A stretch of DNA of 64,000 bases from Raphanus sativus (taxonomy: Eukaryota; Streptophyta; Magnoliopsida; Brassicales; Brassicaceae): NCBI RefSeq assembly GCF_000801105.2, contig NC_079514.1:26080293-26144292 (forward strand), given 5' to 3'. Each line of letters opens with the position of its first letter. Positions within the stretch are counted from its first letter, which is position 1. The translations under genes and the position numbers were made by a program. The notes beneath the pieces are model-generated. The model was not told where the DNA came from. It worked only from the letters and a program-made list of their open reading frames with translations, and did no database searches. Shown here piece by piece: positions 22,988-36,326 of the stretch.

Positions 22988-25900
22988 GAATCGAAATTTC
23001 GACATTCTGATTTTATTTTTTGATTTGTTTGTCATTTACGATTTTTTTATATAATAAGAGTTGTTTTAGTTTTATATTATCATGTTTGACTTGCTTGATA
23101 ATTTCTTGATTGATAAATGACAAATGAAAATTTAAAAATGAGTATAGTAATTAAAATTATCCGACCAAAGGCATTGTCTAAAGGGGGCATGAATTATTCA
23201 CCCAAATAAAAGACCCATTTGAGTTATAAAATTTTGAAAATGAATGGTTTCCACATTGAACCAATGGGCAAAGGAAATAAAAAGTTCCTTCAAAATTATA
23301 AATAAAAATCGCCCAAGGCATAGAAATGGTCGAGACTGTACTCCCGACTGATCTAAACTATGCTAAAAGATCATTATGATAAAGGCAAAAGGCCTAGGTA
23401 ACCAGATAGGTTGACCACGAAATTTTATACACTTTATGGCATGACTGGACTAGCCATCCATGTCTTTAAAATTGATGCAAAAGATTGATATTGTAAAAGG
23501 CACAAAAGAGTTATCCCAAAAATCTCACGTTGTGTAACATGTACACAAGGAAACTCATAAGGCTATAATGTTCCAAGCATCTAAAAGATTTATAGCATGT
23601 TCATGAGGGGGAGAAATGACACTCCCGTGGTCCATGAACAACACTAAAAATCCGAGTGACATGGTCTATGACCATGATAGAACTTGGCCGAATTCTTTGT
23701 GATACAAAGATCACTAGCTAATGCTTGGGAACACATGGATTTACATGCAATAAAAATATGCATCAGGCCATATAAAGTGAGCATAGATATTCTCATCTAA
23801 GAATGATAAAGGGTCATGATCCAGACATAGACCATCCTAAGAGATTATGTATAGACCACCACAATAATATGTGCTGTCTAGGTTGGAACCTCATAAGAAG
23901 ATGAAATAAGATTGGGAATATATGTTGGATATGAGAATGTTTTCTCCCACGATTTTATAAGAAACCTTGAGCCAAATATGGGTGATCAGATTAAGGCCAG
24001 GTTTACGGATTGCATGATTAAATCCGACTATCCAACATCAGGGGGAGAAAGAAATAAGCTGGTACAAGTATAAAGAAATGGAATGGTATTAACCATCCTT
24101 GTCTTGGCAAGATCCTCGGACCAGAGAATATGATTTAAGACGTCCAAAGAAAGATCATACAAAGCTAGCTAAAAGAATGCCAGACAGATTAGACCCGAAA
24201 AGTAAAGAAAAAGAATGACTAAGTCATACCAGCTTAAGCACCACGAAATTAATGTCCTAAAAGAGACATAATCAAGTTGCTATAGAGTCTAAAGATAGAC
24301 CAATATGTTCTATAAGATAAGGAACCTCGGAAATGAAAAGAAAGGTGCATAGAAATGACATATCCGAGGTCATAAGGGAAACCCGACCAGACATTGAGAT
24401 AAGGCTGCGCAACTAAACATCTAAGGTACCAGACCATGTAGTTTGGGACGCCAAATTGCAAGGTAATGAAGGTTCTTAGTAAGAATGAAATCTCTAATCG
24501 ATTAGTTCATGTCTGGAACACAATGGAACCATACATATAAAAGAGTGTCGACACATAAACACATAAAAGATAAAGATGCATAAGAAAATAGCACTTGAGT
24601 TTAAAATATATAAGCGAGGATCAGAACCCACGTGAATACAAGAATGCATTCATATATTAAATGGTTGAAACCGTGGGGGTTTAAAGAAATATTCAAAGAA
24701 TCTATAAAAGAGATGGGTGTATTGGCCATATATAGAAACACCATCTGATAAGATAAAACCAGTGAAAAATAGGTCTTGTGTGGGAAAGGAAAAGAAATCG
24801 TGAGACATGGACTAAGGTGTTCATATTTCTATTTAAAGCATTCAAAGAATGACTTGATTACACAATGATACTCACAGAGACCAAGGAACAGATTATAAGG
24901 AGATGTACTCCTATGTGGTGGATGCTACTACAAATTCGAAAAGGTCTGGATATAAGTAAGAAAGAAATGTAGTAAGTAGCATATTGATCACTGGATAAAG
25001 AAATGATAAGAGTATCATAAAGATGAGAAAAGAAATTCTCATAGAATAGTTTTGTTCCTAAGCTATTCATGGACTGAAACAAAGCAGCTGCAAATGATAT
25101 GAAAGACTAAGAAAATACTTAGTACGATCAGTCCATAAATCCTTACAAGAGATATTATAATTCCTTGTGTATATGGTTATACTAAACCAGCCTAAAGAGG
25201 AATGAATTGGTTCATGCAAATTATAAACCATTGCTGCACGTTAGCCAACGAAATTCTATCAGTGGTTGGTCGAAGTATCAATATGAAACGACCAGATCGA
25301 CCATATCGACTAGCATATGTAATACGGCTAATGGGAAAATCGATCAGCATATGGTAGTACATAAAACGTATGGTCAAGAACCATCCAAACAGGGTATATG
25401 GGACTACTAGATGTCTATACATCCGTAAAGAAAGAAAGCAAGAAACCAATCATGTCCAAGTTTGGTCGAGTTTTATGGTCCGACCAAGTTCCACCAAAGT
25501 ATAAGGTGGACCACGCCATATAATTGCAGTATCATATCCGGACCATATAATTATATCAGGCTGCAATACCTTAGCCATATATGAGTATATTGGCGTGTGA
25601 TGACAAGGTCTATGATTTAACATGTATGTTTTCGAAAACATAGCATTGTCTACGAAAAAATGAAAGAAGTCATGAGACATCATCTAGAGATAGTGACCAG
25701 AAGAATGTCTGAGTCAATAATAAAATGAAAGTATCCACGGTATGGCAAAGCCATGAGACTAGAGGAACCGTGGGACATGAGAGGACCTGCAAGAAAGATT
25801 TAATCGCAGGATAGAGGTACATCCAAGTACTGGTCGAGTACTATCCGAGTACTAATTGAGCATCATCCATCCGACCAGAACATGAAGCCATTGTCGAGTG

Positions 25901-26180
25901 GTCAGCATCAAAGGAGCACGTCTTGACCATGTCCAAATGAAGTTCCAGAAGGCCGGCGAAATTACAAAGTATTACAAGAAGCTCATCGACCAGATAGGAA
26001 TGCATCGTCCAAAGATCTACAGTGATGCATTCATCAGGGGGAGTTCATGTGTTGTACTCTTTTTCCTGTCCATGATTTCCCATTTTGCCACATTGGTTTT
26101 GGGGTTTTTCAGGAGAGGTTTTAATGAGGCAACATTAAGCATGCAACGAACCAGTACCGGATGTGTCGATCAAGGGGGAG
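22988..26180 (+). pseudogene. Degenerate Copia pol
   Basis: Plus-strand translation still shows collinear pieces: MNGFHIEPMG (pre-integrase region, near 23245), AWEHMDLHAIKICIRP (integrase, near 23725) and NLEPNMGDQI with KSDYPTSGGE (integrase C-terminal side, near 23960-24050). Stops occur every few codons and reverse transcriptase and RNase H motifs could not be traced. The region ends in a conserved noncoding tail before the purine tract. Not translatable. Confidence 0.65.
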
Positions 26181-26365
26181 TGTTATGTACTAGATTGTGA
26201 TCGACATAACCGGACCGACCAGGACCGTACCGACCGCAGGAGATAATGCTTATCGACTGTTATACTTATCCACTTAGGATAAACACGACCTGATGTATAT
26301 ATATATGTAAAACCCCTGGTCAAGATTAATAACAAGAAACACGTTTCCCATTTAGTTTCACAACA
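26181..26365 (+). repeat. 3' LTR of Copia element
   Basis: 185 bp, preceded by the purine tract CAAGGGGGAG and followed by the CAGAC duplication. Nearly identical to the 5' LTR. Confidence 0.93.
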
Positions 26366-26370
26366 CAGAC

Positions 26371-26974
26371 TCTCTTTTTAATCATCTTTTTATAGTTTGT
26401 TTTTATCATTTTAAACTAATTTTATATGGCATCTAGACTCTTTTGATTTGAAGGAAGGGGAATTTTTTTATTTAAAAAAAATATATATTACAGAATCTTC
26501 CATTTTTTCGTAAATCTTTAGAGAAGGTGTATGTCAGTATGTGAATAGGTTTAACTTTTTTTTTAGTAAAACTAGGGCGAATCCACTTCACCGAGATTTG
26601 ATTGTATAAAAGATCTAATTTTCGTAAATTTACTTTTGAATTCACCTGGTTGTGAGTGCAAATACGTAAAGTGATTAGTTTTGTTTTGTCAATACCACAT
26701 CCTAAATAAACAAATCTAAAATATATGAGGGCATTCTAAGTATTGTTGGAAGATTGTATATTGTTATAATACTCATAAATCTTCAATACATTTTAAACTT
26801 GAGTATTATAAGTTAAACCAAGTGGGATCGATCAAATGTGTAAGATATTTTGTTTTTTAATAGTTTTATCCGGTTTTCTTTCTTTTGAGAGAGGGTACCC
26901 AATCTCTTGAATATTAACCGAATATTTTCTCAAGACTAAACATTAATTAATCAACTCAAAATATTTTAGCAGCA
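26371..26974. other. AT-rich host spacer
   Basis: Former 5' flank of the kinase gene on the far side of the Copia insertion. No gene or element was recognised. Confidence 0.4.
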
Positions 26975-26990
26975 ATAAAATAAAATAGTT

Positions 26991-28834
26991 TTTTTTTTTT
27001 GGCATCGAAAAGCTATTCTATTACTCAAACTTGAGGTAGTCTGGGTAACCACACAATAAAACAACCAAAGTAGCAAAGCGATCTATGAAAGATACGAGCA
27101 GTCCTAGCTAATGAATCAGCAATCACATTTTCATTTCTCGGTACATAGCAGATTTTGAAGTCTGAGTAGCACATCTTGATTGTTTGAATCATCTCCAATT
27201 CAGTAGAGAAACTTGGCCATGCTTGTGGCTCCGTAAGCATTGCAATCAGGTCCTTGCAGTCTGTGCCAAATCTCTGACACTCCGAGTGTTGCAGCATTGT
27301 TTCCATCGCCCATTTCAAAGCTTCCAGTTCTGAGTGGAAAGATGACTCCCGTCTCCTCACGTTCCTAGTCCCCATTAACTGGATCTTACCCCTGCTATCT
27401 TTCCATACCCATCCAAGTCCACTAAACTGATCCGTAGAGGTCCATGAACCATCTATCATGCATATATCACCCAAGCTTAAGACTTGAGGCTCCTGAATAA
27501 CTTGAGGCACATTCATATTCTCTCTAGCATTATGCCAAGCTTGGCATTCACTCTCTGTGTGCCTAACTAGCTCTCCTGGGTCCCTATCTATTCCCCTGAA
27601 TAACTTATCATTGCGTGCTTTCCATATGTACCAGATAATCCATGGATATGGATCCCTGTCATTTTCTGGCTCCAGAATGCTATTTTTCCTCCAAAACAAG
27701 TAATCCATATTACTGTATATACTCGTTGAAGGAAAGATATGTGGGCTGGACGGTGTTGATGATAGCGCCCATGTTTGAAGAGCTGGTGGACATTCAAATA
27801 TTGCATGAGTAGCAGTCTCTTCAGGCTCACCATATCTTGGACAGTAGTTATCACATCTCATATTTATACGTACTAGATTCCTTGTTACTGCTACCTGTCC
27901 TGTGATCAGTTGCCATAAGAGATGGCGTATCTTTTGTGGAGCATTCACCTTCCAAGCAAATTCTTGGAGTTTAGTAATACTGGGTTCCAGAACTTGGTTT
28001 TCTTCATCCTCCTTCAAAACGTTTGTGGCTACCCAGTATCCAGATTTAACTGTATACTGCCCATTTTTGGTATAGTTCCAGCAAAACGTATCTGGTCGAT
28101 GAGTCGGGCTTCTCGCCATGATGGACATATTGTTCAAGCATTTGTAGATCCCATTCTTTGGTCTGATGGTTTATAAGACTACTAACTGTCATTCCCGGGT
28201 GTACCACTGGCACACTAGCACGAGCCGGTCTCGCTGGGATTGATGGAATCCATGGATTTTGCCAAACTCTAATCTCATATCCATAATGAACTTTGTTCCT
28301 GATTCCCAACAGCAGTAGTTTCCTAGCTGCGGTAATACTTGTCCACACATATGATGGGGAGTCTACTGAGCATATTCGCAAAGGCGAACTCAATCGATAA
28401 TATCTGCCTCTTAATACCCTTGCCACTAGTGAATCAGGGAACTGAGTAAGATGCCATAACTGTTTAGCTAGAAGAGCCAAATTAAACTCATGGATCATGC
28501 GAAATCCAATGCCCCCTTCCTCTCTAGGTTTACATATCTTATCCCATGTGGTCCAATGTATTCCTCTTTTTGGCGGGTTTGAGCTCTACCAGAACTGTGC
28601 AATGGCACTAGCCAGATTCTCACAAATTTCAAGAGGCAATAAGAAGTTAGACATCACATACATCGGGAGAGCAAGTAAAATAGACTTAATTAGCACTTCT
28701 TTTCCTCCCTTCGATAACCATCTTCCTGTCCATCCATTTACTCTGTGTAGCAGCTTCTCCTTTAGGAATGCAAATAATTTACATTTAGACTCAATGATAT
28801 CTTCTGGTATTCCTAAGTATGAACCCATTCCTTC
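26991..28834 (-). mobile_element. 5'-truncated LINE with perfect 16-bp duplication
   Basis: Flanked by ATAAAATAAAATAGTT at 26975-26990 and exactly again at 28835-28850. The T run from about 26989 to 27000 is the antisense of its poly(A) tail. Coding remnants cover the end of the reverse transcriptase, zf-RVT and RNase H. The break at 28834 falls inside the reverse transcriptase, consistent with incomplete target-primed reverse transcription. Confidence 0.93.
27025..28832 (-). pseudogene. LINE ORF2 C-terminal half (RT end, zf-RVT, RNase H)
   Basis: From the right: GSYLGIPEDIIESKCKLF and KGGKEVLIKSILLALPMYVM belong to the segment after the polymerase core. An in-frame TAG follows at AQFW (near 28590), but the frame continues with KRGIHWTTWDKICKPREEGG. 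MIHEFNLALLAKQLWHLTQF onward leads to a frameshift near 28050-28130. The last 370-residue frame (27025-28137) has the zf-RVT region (FAWKVNAPQKIRHLLWQLI, then MRCDNYCPRYGEPEETATHA) and RNase H with its acidic residues: IDGSW, HSELEAL, GTDCKD and ADSLAR. One nonsense codon and one frameshift inactivate it, beside the truncation. Confidence 0.9.
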
Positions 28835-28850
28835 ATAAAATAAAATAGTT

Positions 28851-29011
28851 AAGAAATATAAATGTGGCCGATGAATTTTTAGCTAAGAGCTCAAAATAAT
28901 TCACTTTGATTATGTTTATGGATAACTCTGCTTAAGGTGACGCAGGAGTACATAAAACAAAGATATCAATTAAAGTACAAATAAAAAAGATTTTAAAATG
29001 TAATTTTCCCC
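28851..29011. other. Short spacer
   Basis: Host DNA between the LINE duplication and the next probable Helitron; nothing recognised. Confidence 0.4.
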
Positions 29012-29728
29012 TAGACTATATTTAAGAAGTGATTTTGCCATATGTCTTCTCTACAATCATTCTCACAAAAATAATATGACATGAATACTAAAATTAATGA
29101 CATGTCTTACAGATTAATATGACATAGACAATTATATTTAATGTTAATTTATATTTTTGGTAAACTTTTTAAAATATGGTAATAACTCATATATTATATT
29201 TATTGCCGATTTATATTTTCGGACTTTTTTTAAAATATGGTAATAACTCATAAATCATTATTAAAATAAATATATTCAATTATGGCATTTCAAATTTCGA
29301 AATGTCATTTAAATTAAAAATATTTCAAAAATATATAAATATTTTTAGAAAATTATAAAAATTAAATCATAAAATCATTGGTTTCTTATATATATCTACA
29401 GATTTTATAAATATTGTTTAATTTTAATTTTTGACAATTATGCAATTTTACATATTTATTTAATATATTTAATTAAAATAAATAGATAGAAAAATCTACC
29501 TAAGATTATAATTTTAAATATATACATGCACATTCTTAAATATAATTCAAAATAAACAAAATTGTTTTTATCTTAATTTTAATGTTCAGTTAAATCAAAT
29601 TTATATTAAAATATTGATAAGAAAAAAAAAATTTATAATATTAGTAAAAAATTAAATATAATTTATATTTATCTGTTAAAAAATATTTTAAAATCTTTTT
29701 ACTGCACATGGTGTAGGAAAACACCTAG
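29012..29728 (+). mobile_element. Probable non-autonomous Helitron
   Basis: Ends with an imperfect hairpin (CTGCAC, ATG, GTGTAG at 29702-29716), then GAAAACACCTAG and host T at 29729, the arrangement of a Helitron 3' terminus. The 5' side near 29012 (TAGACTATATTTAAGAAG) resembles the crucifer start TCTATACTATTAAAAG but lacks a clean TC, so the left border is approximate. AT-rich, no coding. Confidence 0.5.
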
Positions 29729-30125
29729 TTCAGAACATATGTATATGTTCTAATCCTAACATGTTATGAAACAATGATCTGAATCTGCGTTAAAGCCCAA
29801 TAAAATAGTGTGTTTTGAGCAGCAGACGAAAACTACAGTGGTATTGGAAATAGTAGTTTTTTTTACACGAATGCCTTAACATATATTGTTGTATGTAATG
29901 AAGAAGTAAATGTAAATTATTATAACCAACTATACCAAAAATATGATTTTTTATTTATTTTTGTATATAAGAAGTTTAGAAAATCAGTTTTTGTAGCTTT
30001 TACAAAATCAATTTGTAAAAAGTTTGATTAGATTAAATAAACAATTATCCCGAATAATTAAACTTTTGTAGCTTCTAGAGAATCAAATTCTAAAAAAGTC
30101 TGAGTATAAAAAATGGTTTTGGAAT
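29729..30125. other. AT-rich flank before the tandem array
   Basis: Single-copy AT-rich sequence. Nothing recognised. Array units begin just to the right with TTTAATCCTAAAACC. Confidence 0.5.
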
Positions 30126-30570
30126 AACAAAATTTAATCCTAAAACCAGAAACAATAATCACTTTAATTTAATATTCTAAAACTGTTCCAGATTAAATCC
30201 GGTTTAATCATAAAATATTTATAAAAAGTATGAATTTGAAAACATATAATTCAGAACTATTTAAAAAATATTATCATTTATTATTTATTTAAATAATTAT
30301 TTATAATTAAATTATTGTCTAAATTATTTAAATAAATAATAAATATAAAATAAAAACTAAAAAAAATATATTTTGTAGAACGCAATAACAAGAATTAAGG
30401 TAATAAATTTTTGATTTGTTTTAGAACGCAATAACGAGAATTAAGGTAATTAAACACAATTACTTAAAATTTATATATTTGTAGAACTAACTTTAGATAA
30501 TTAGAAATATATGAACAAAATATATTAGATATAAATAAGACACAATAGATATACAACGAATAATCTGGTT

Positions 30571-30628
30571 TGGGACAATGGTTAAGTGTAAGATTCAGTA
30601 TCATCCTAACTTGGGTTCGACTCCACCC
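30571..30628 (+). other. tRNA-like / SINE-like segment, once per array unit
   Basis: GGGACAATGGTTAAG resembles a tRNA D-arm (A-box region), and about 30 bases on GGTTCGACTCC fits the RNA polymerase III B-box. TGGGT and ACCCA can pair as a T-arm. The same segment recurs in all eight units (for example 31772, 32998, 34239, 35459, 36779, 38036, 39378 onward). It does not fold as a full cloverleaf by eye, so it is at most a tRNA-derived relic. Confidence 0.35.
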
Positions 30629-30932
30629 ATCAACATGTTATTTTTATTATTTATTATTAATTAAATAAAATGTAAAAGCTACATCAACATCCGTCAAAAC
30701 CATGTCAGCATCCGTTACTTTTGATTAACAAAGATACAATCAATGTATGTATAAACCTAAATATTTTGGTTCATGTATGAAATTTGAATATATTTGGTAT
30801 TGATGTATGTTTTAGTATATGGTCCATGTTGATGTACTGATAGGGACCGCGACCTTCTATTGATGTATGAATTAGCCGATTTCCTATGGTTAGTAATTGT
30901 TTAGTATCTTTTGAAGTAGTTGTCTGGTTACT

Positions 30933-31256
30933 TTATAGACCAATTGTGTGCAATGTTTGACTGATCCCAGCGAATTTTAATTTTAGAGGGAAAATCGCCA
31001 TACCCCCTTCCGTCTGTCTCCACTTGTTTTCGAAAACTATTCCGCTTCTAGGTTTCACGTACAATTCCCACCTACTTTGTTGGTACACTGCTGACAAAGG
31101 GTGTTGCAGATCTAAAACAGGGTTGATACGGAGCTTACTTGATTCATTAAAAACAGTATTGCTATCATCAGAAGGACCATTGAATTTCAATTTTTCAGAT
31201 CCTTTTGTAATGACCCGAATTCCGGTCAGGGAAATTTTTAGCCGGCTAAGGTCCAA
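30933..31256 (-). pseudogene. Unrecognised gene fragment repeated in every array unit
   Basis: Minus frame with KGSEKLKFNGPSDDSNTVFN, then LRINPVLDLQHPLSAVYQQS and WELYVKPRSGIVFENKW. Its first ~17 residues (MDLSRLKIS...) are antisense LTR; real similarity can begin only at the LTR edge (31206). This suggests the LTR landed in, or beside, an exon of an older gene. Full-length versions lie in units 1, 2, 4 and 5 (30933-31256, 32133-32462, 34602-34865, 35823-36152). In units 3, 6, 7 and 8 a 17-bp insertion shifts the frame after LRINPVLD. I do not know the family. Conserved frame in several copies may simply reflect recent duplication. Confidence 0.45.
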
Positions 31257-32527
31257 CCATTATCGAAAGCCCCTATAAATACTCAAACCCAGCCTTGGTT
31301 TCTCCACCTATAAAGAACAAAAAAGAGAGAGAGGGAGGGAGGTTTCTGAATTTAATCCTAAAACCAGAAACAATAATCACTTTAATTTTATATTCTAAAA
31401 CTGTTCCAGATTAAATCCGGTTTAATCATAAAATATTTATAAAAAGTATGAATTTGAAAACATATATATCAGAACTATTTAAAAAATATTATTATTTATT
31501 ATTTATTTAAATAATTATTTATAATTAAATTATTTTAAATAAATAATAAATATAAAATAAAAACTAAAAAAAATATTTTGTAGAACGCAATAACAAGAAT
31601 TAAGGTAATAAATTTTTGATTTGTTTTAGAACGCAATAACAAGAATTAAGGTAATTAAACACAATTACTTAAAATTTATATATTTGTAGAACTAACTTTA
31701 GATAATTAGAAATATATGAACAAAATATATTAGATATAAATAAGACACAATAGATATACAACGAATAATCTGGTTTGGGACAATGGTTAAGTGTAAGATT
31801 CAGTATCATCCTAACCTGGGTTCAACTCCACCCATCAACATGTTATTTTTATTATTTATTATTAATTAAATAAAATGTAAAAGCTACATCAACATCCGTC
31901 AAAACCATGTCAGCATCCGTTATTTTTGATTAACAAAGATACAATCAATGTATGTATAAACCAAAATATTTTTGTTCATGTATGAAATTTGAATATATTT
32001 GGTATTGATGTATGTTTTAGCATATGGTCCATGTTGATGTACTGATAGGGACCGCGACCCTCTATTGATGAATGAATTAGCCGATTTCCCATGGTTAGTA
32101 ATTGTTTAGTATCTTTTGAAGTAGTTGTCTGGTTACTTTATAAACCAATTGTGTGCAATGTTTGACTGATCCCAGCCAAGTTTAATTTTAGAGGGAAAAA
32201 TCGCCATACCCCGTTCCGTCTGTCTCCACTTGTTTTCGAAAACTATTCCGCTTCTAGGTTTCACGTACAATTCCCAACTACTTTGTTGGTACACTGCTGA
32301 CAAAGGGTGTTGCAGATCTAAAACAGGGTTGATATGGAGCTTACTTGATTCATTAAAAACAGTATTGCTATCATCAGAAGGACCATTGAATTTCAATTTT
32401 TCAGATCCTTTTGTAATGACCCGAATTCCGGTCTGGGAAATTTTTAGCCGGCTAAGGTCCAACCATTACCGAAAGCCCCTATAAATACTCAAACCCAGCC
32501 TTAGTTTCTCCACCTATAAAGAATAAA

Positions 32528-32559
<32 letters not shown>

Positions 32560-35500
32560 AGGTTTCTGAATTTAATCCTAAAACCAGAAACAATAATCAC
32601 TTTAATTTTATATTCTAAAACTGTTCCAGATTAAATCCGGTTTAATCATAAAATATTTATAAAAAGTATGAATTTGAAAACATATAATTCAGAACTATTT
32701 AAAAAAATATTATTATTTATTATTTATTTAAATAATTATTTATAATTAAATTATTGTCTAAATTATTTAAATAAATAATAAATATAAAATAAAAACTAAA
32801 AAAAAATATTTTGTAGAACGCAATAACAAGAATTAAGGTAATAAATTTTTGATTTGTTTTAGAACGCAATAACAAGAATTAAGGTAATTAAACACAATTA
32901 CTTAAAATTTATATATTTGTAGAACTAACTTTAGATAATTAGAAATATATGAACAAAATATATTAGATATAAATAAGACACAATAGATATACAACGAATA
33001 ATCTGGTTTGGGACAATGGTTAAGTGTAAGATTCAGTATCATCCTAACCTGGGTTCGACTCCACCCATCAACATGTTATTTTTATTATTTATTATAAATT
33101 AAATAAAATGTAAAAGCTACATCAACATCCGTCAAAACCATGTCAGCATTTGTTACTTTTGATTAACAAAGATACAATCGATGTATGTATAAACCTAAAT
33201 ATTTTTGTTCATGTATGAAATTTGAATATATTTGGTATTGATGTATGTTTTAGCATATGGTCCATGTTGATGTACTGATAGGGACCGCGACCCTCTATTG
33301 ATGTATGAATTAGCCGATTTCCCATGGTTAGTAATTGTTTAGTATCTTTTGAAGTAGTTGTCTGGTTACTTTATAAACCAATTGTGTGCAATGTTTGACT
33401 GATCCCAGCCAAGTTTAATTTTAGAGGGAAAAATCGCCATACTCCCTTCCGTCTGTCTCCACTTGTTTTCGAAAACTATTCTGCTTCTAGGTTTCACGTA
33501 CAATTCCCACCTACTTTGTTGGTACACTGCTGACAAAGGGTTGATACGGAGCTGACAAAGGGTTGATCTAAAACAGGGTTGATACGGAGCTTACTTGATT
33601 CATTAAAAACAGTATTGCTATCATCAGAAGGACCATTGAATTTCAATTTTTCAGATCCTTTTGTAATGACCCGAATTCCGGTCTGGGAAATTTTTAGCCG
33701 GCTAAGGTCCAACCATTACCGAAAGCCCCTATAAATACTCAAACCCAGCCTTGGTTTCTCCACCAATAAAGAACAAAAAAGAGAGAGAGAGGGGGGGAGG
33801 GAGGTTTCTGAATTAATCCCAAAACCAGAAACAATAATCACTTTAATTTTATATTCTAAAACTGTTCCAGATTAAATCCGGTTTAATCATAAAATATTTA
33901 TAAAAAGTATGAATTTGAAAACATATAATTCAGAACTATTTAAAAAATATTATTATTTATTTATTTAAATAATTATTTATAATTAAATTATTGTCTAAAT
34001 TATTTAAATAAATAATAAATATAAAATAAAAACTAAAAAAAAATATTTTGTAGAACGCAATAACAAGATTTAAGGTAATAAATTTTTGATTTGTTTTAGA
34101 ACGCAATAACAAGAATTAAGGTAATTAAACACAATTACTTAAAATTTATATATTTGTAGAACTAACTTTAGATAATTAGAAATATATGAACAAAATATAT
34201 TAGATATAAATAAGACACAACAGATATACAACGAATAATCTGGTTTGGGACAATGGTTAAGTGTAAGATTCAGTATCATCCTAACCTGGGTTCGACTCCA
34301 CCCATCAACATGTTATTTTATTATTTATTATTAATTAAATAAAATGTAAAAGCTACATCAACATCCGTCAAAACCATGTCAGCATCCGTTACTTTTGATT
34401 AACAAAGATACAATCAATGTATGTATAAACCTAAATATTTTTGTTCATGTATGAAATTTGAATATATTTGGTATTGATGTATGTTTTAGCATATGGTCCA
34501 TGTTGATGTACTGATAGGGACCGCGGCCCTCTATTGATGTATGAATTAGCCGATTTCCAATGGTTAGTAATTGTTTAGTATCTTTTGAAGTAGTTGTCTG
34601 GTTACTTTATAAACCAATTGTGTGCAATGTTTGACTGATCCCAGCCAAGTTTGATTTTAGAGGGAAAAATCGCCATACCCTGTTCCGTCTGTCTCCACTT
34701 GTTTTCGAAAACTATTCCGCTTCTAGGTTTCACGTACAATTCCCACCTACTTTGTTGGTACACTAGTGACAAAGGGTGTTGCAGATCTAAAACAGGGTTG
34801 ATACGGAGCTTACTTGATTCATTAAAAACAGTATTGCTATCATCAGAAGGACCATTGAATTTCAATTTTTCAGATCCTTTTGTAATGAACGAATTCCGGT
34901 CTGGAAAATTTTTAGCCGGCTAAGGTCCAACCATTACCGAAAGCCCCTATAAATACTCAAACCCAGCCTTGGTTTCTCCACCTATAAAGAACAAAAAAGA
35001 GAGAGAGAGAGAGAGGGAGGGAGGTTTCTGAATTTAATCCTAAAACCAGAAACAATAATCACTTTAATTTTATATTCTAAAACTGTTCCAGATTAAATCC
35101 GGTTTAATCATAAAATATTTATAAAAAGTATGAATTTGAAAACATATATATCAGAACTATTTAAAAATATTATTATTTATTATTTATTTAAATAATTATT
35201 TATAATTAAATTATTGTCTCAATTATTTAAATAAATAATAAATATAAAATAAAAAATAAAAAAAATATTTTGTAGAACGCAATAACAAGAATTAAGGTAA
35301 TAAATTTTTGATTTGTTTTAGAACGCAATAACAAGAATTAAGGTAATTAAACACAATTACTTAAAATTTATATATTTGTAGAACTAACTTTAGATAATTA
35401 GAAATATATGAACAAAATATATTAGACATAAATAAGACACAATAGATATACAACGAATAATCTGGTTTGGGACAATGGTTAAGTGTAAGATTCAGTATCA

Positions 35501-36214
35501 TCCTAACATGGGTTCGACTCCACCCATCAACATGTTATTTTTATTATTATTATTAATTAAATAAAATGTAAAAGCTACATCAACATCCGTCAAAACCATG
35601 TCAGCATCCGTTACTTTTGATTAACAAAGATACAATCAATGTATGTATAAACCTAAATATTTTTGTTCATGTATGAAATTTGAATATATTTGGTATTGAT
35701 GTATGTTTTAGCATATGGTCCATGTTGATGTACTGATAGGGACCGCGATCCTCTATTGATGTATGAATTAGCCGATTTCCATGGTTAGTAATTGTTTAGT
35801 ATCTTTTGAAGTAGTTGTCTGGTTACTTTATAAACCAATTGTGTGCAATGTTTGACTGATCCCAGCCAAGTTTAATTTTAGAGGGAAAAATCGCCATACC
35901 CCATTCCGTCTGTCTCCACTTGTTTTCGAAAACTATTCCGCTTCTAGGTTTCACGTACAATTCCCACCTACTTTGTTGGTACACTGCTGACAAAGGGTGT
36001 TGCAGATCTAAAACATGGTTGATACGGAGCTTACTTGATTCATTAAAAACAGTATTGCTATCATCAGAAGGACCATTGAATTTCAATTTTTCAGATCCTT
36101 TTGTAATGACCCGAATTCCGGTCTGGGAAATTTTTAGCCGGCTAAGGTCCAACCATTACCGAAAGCCCCTATAAATACTCAAACCCAGCCTTGGTTTCTC
36201 CACCTATAAAGAAC

Positions 36215-36326
<112 letters not shown>

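Larger units (their letters stand above)
20510..26365 (+). mobile_element. Copia LTR retrotransposon, gag intact, pol dead
   Basis: A complete element: 5' LTR 20510-20696, 3' LTR 26181-26365, and 5-bp duplication CAGAC at 20505-20509 and 26366-26370. LTRs start TGTTATG and end ACAACA. A primer-binding-like sequence TTATCAGCACGA follows the 5' LTR, and a purine tract CAAGGGGGAG precedes the 3' LTR. Gag at 22343-22987 is open; the ~3.2 kb after it is pol-derived but full of stops. The LTRs differ by one TA unit and one base, so insertion is recent. Confidence 0.92.

Noticed and set aside
24249..25683. Antisense ORFs of 70-85 residues within the Copia interior
   Set aside because: Shadows opposite degenerate pol; no domain similarity.
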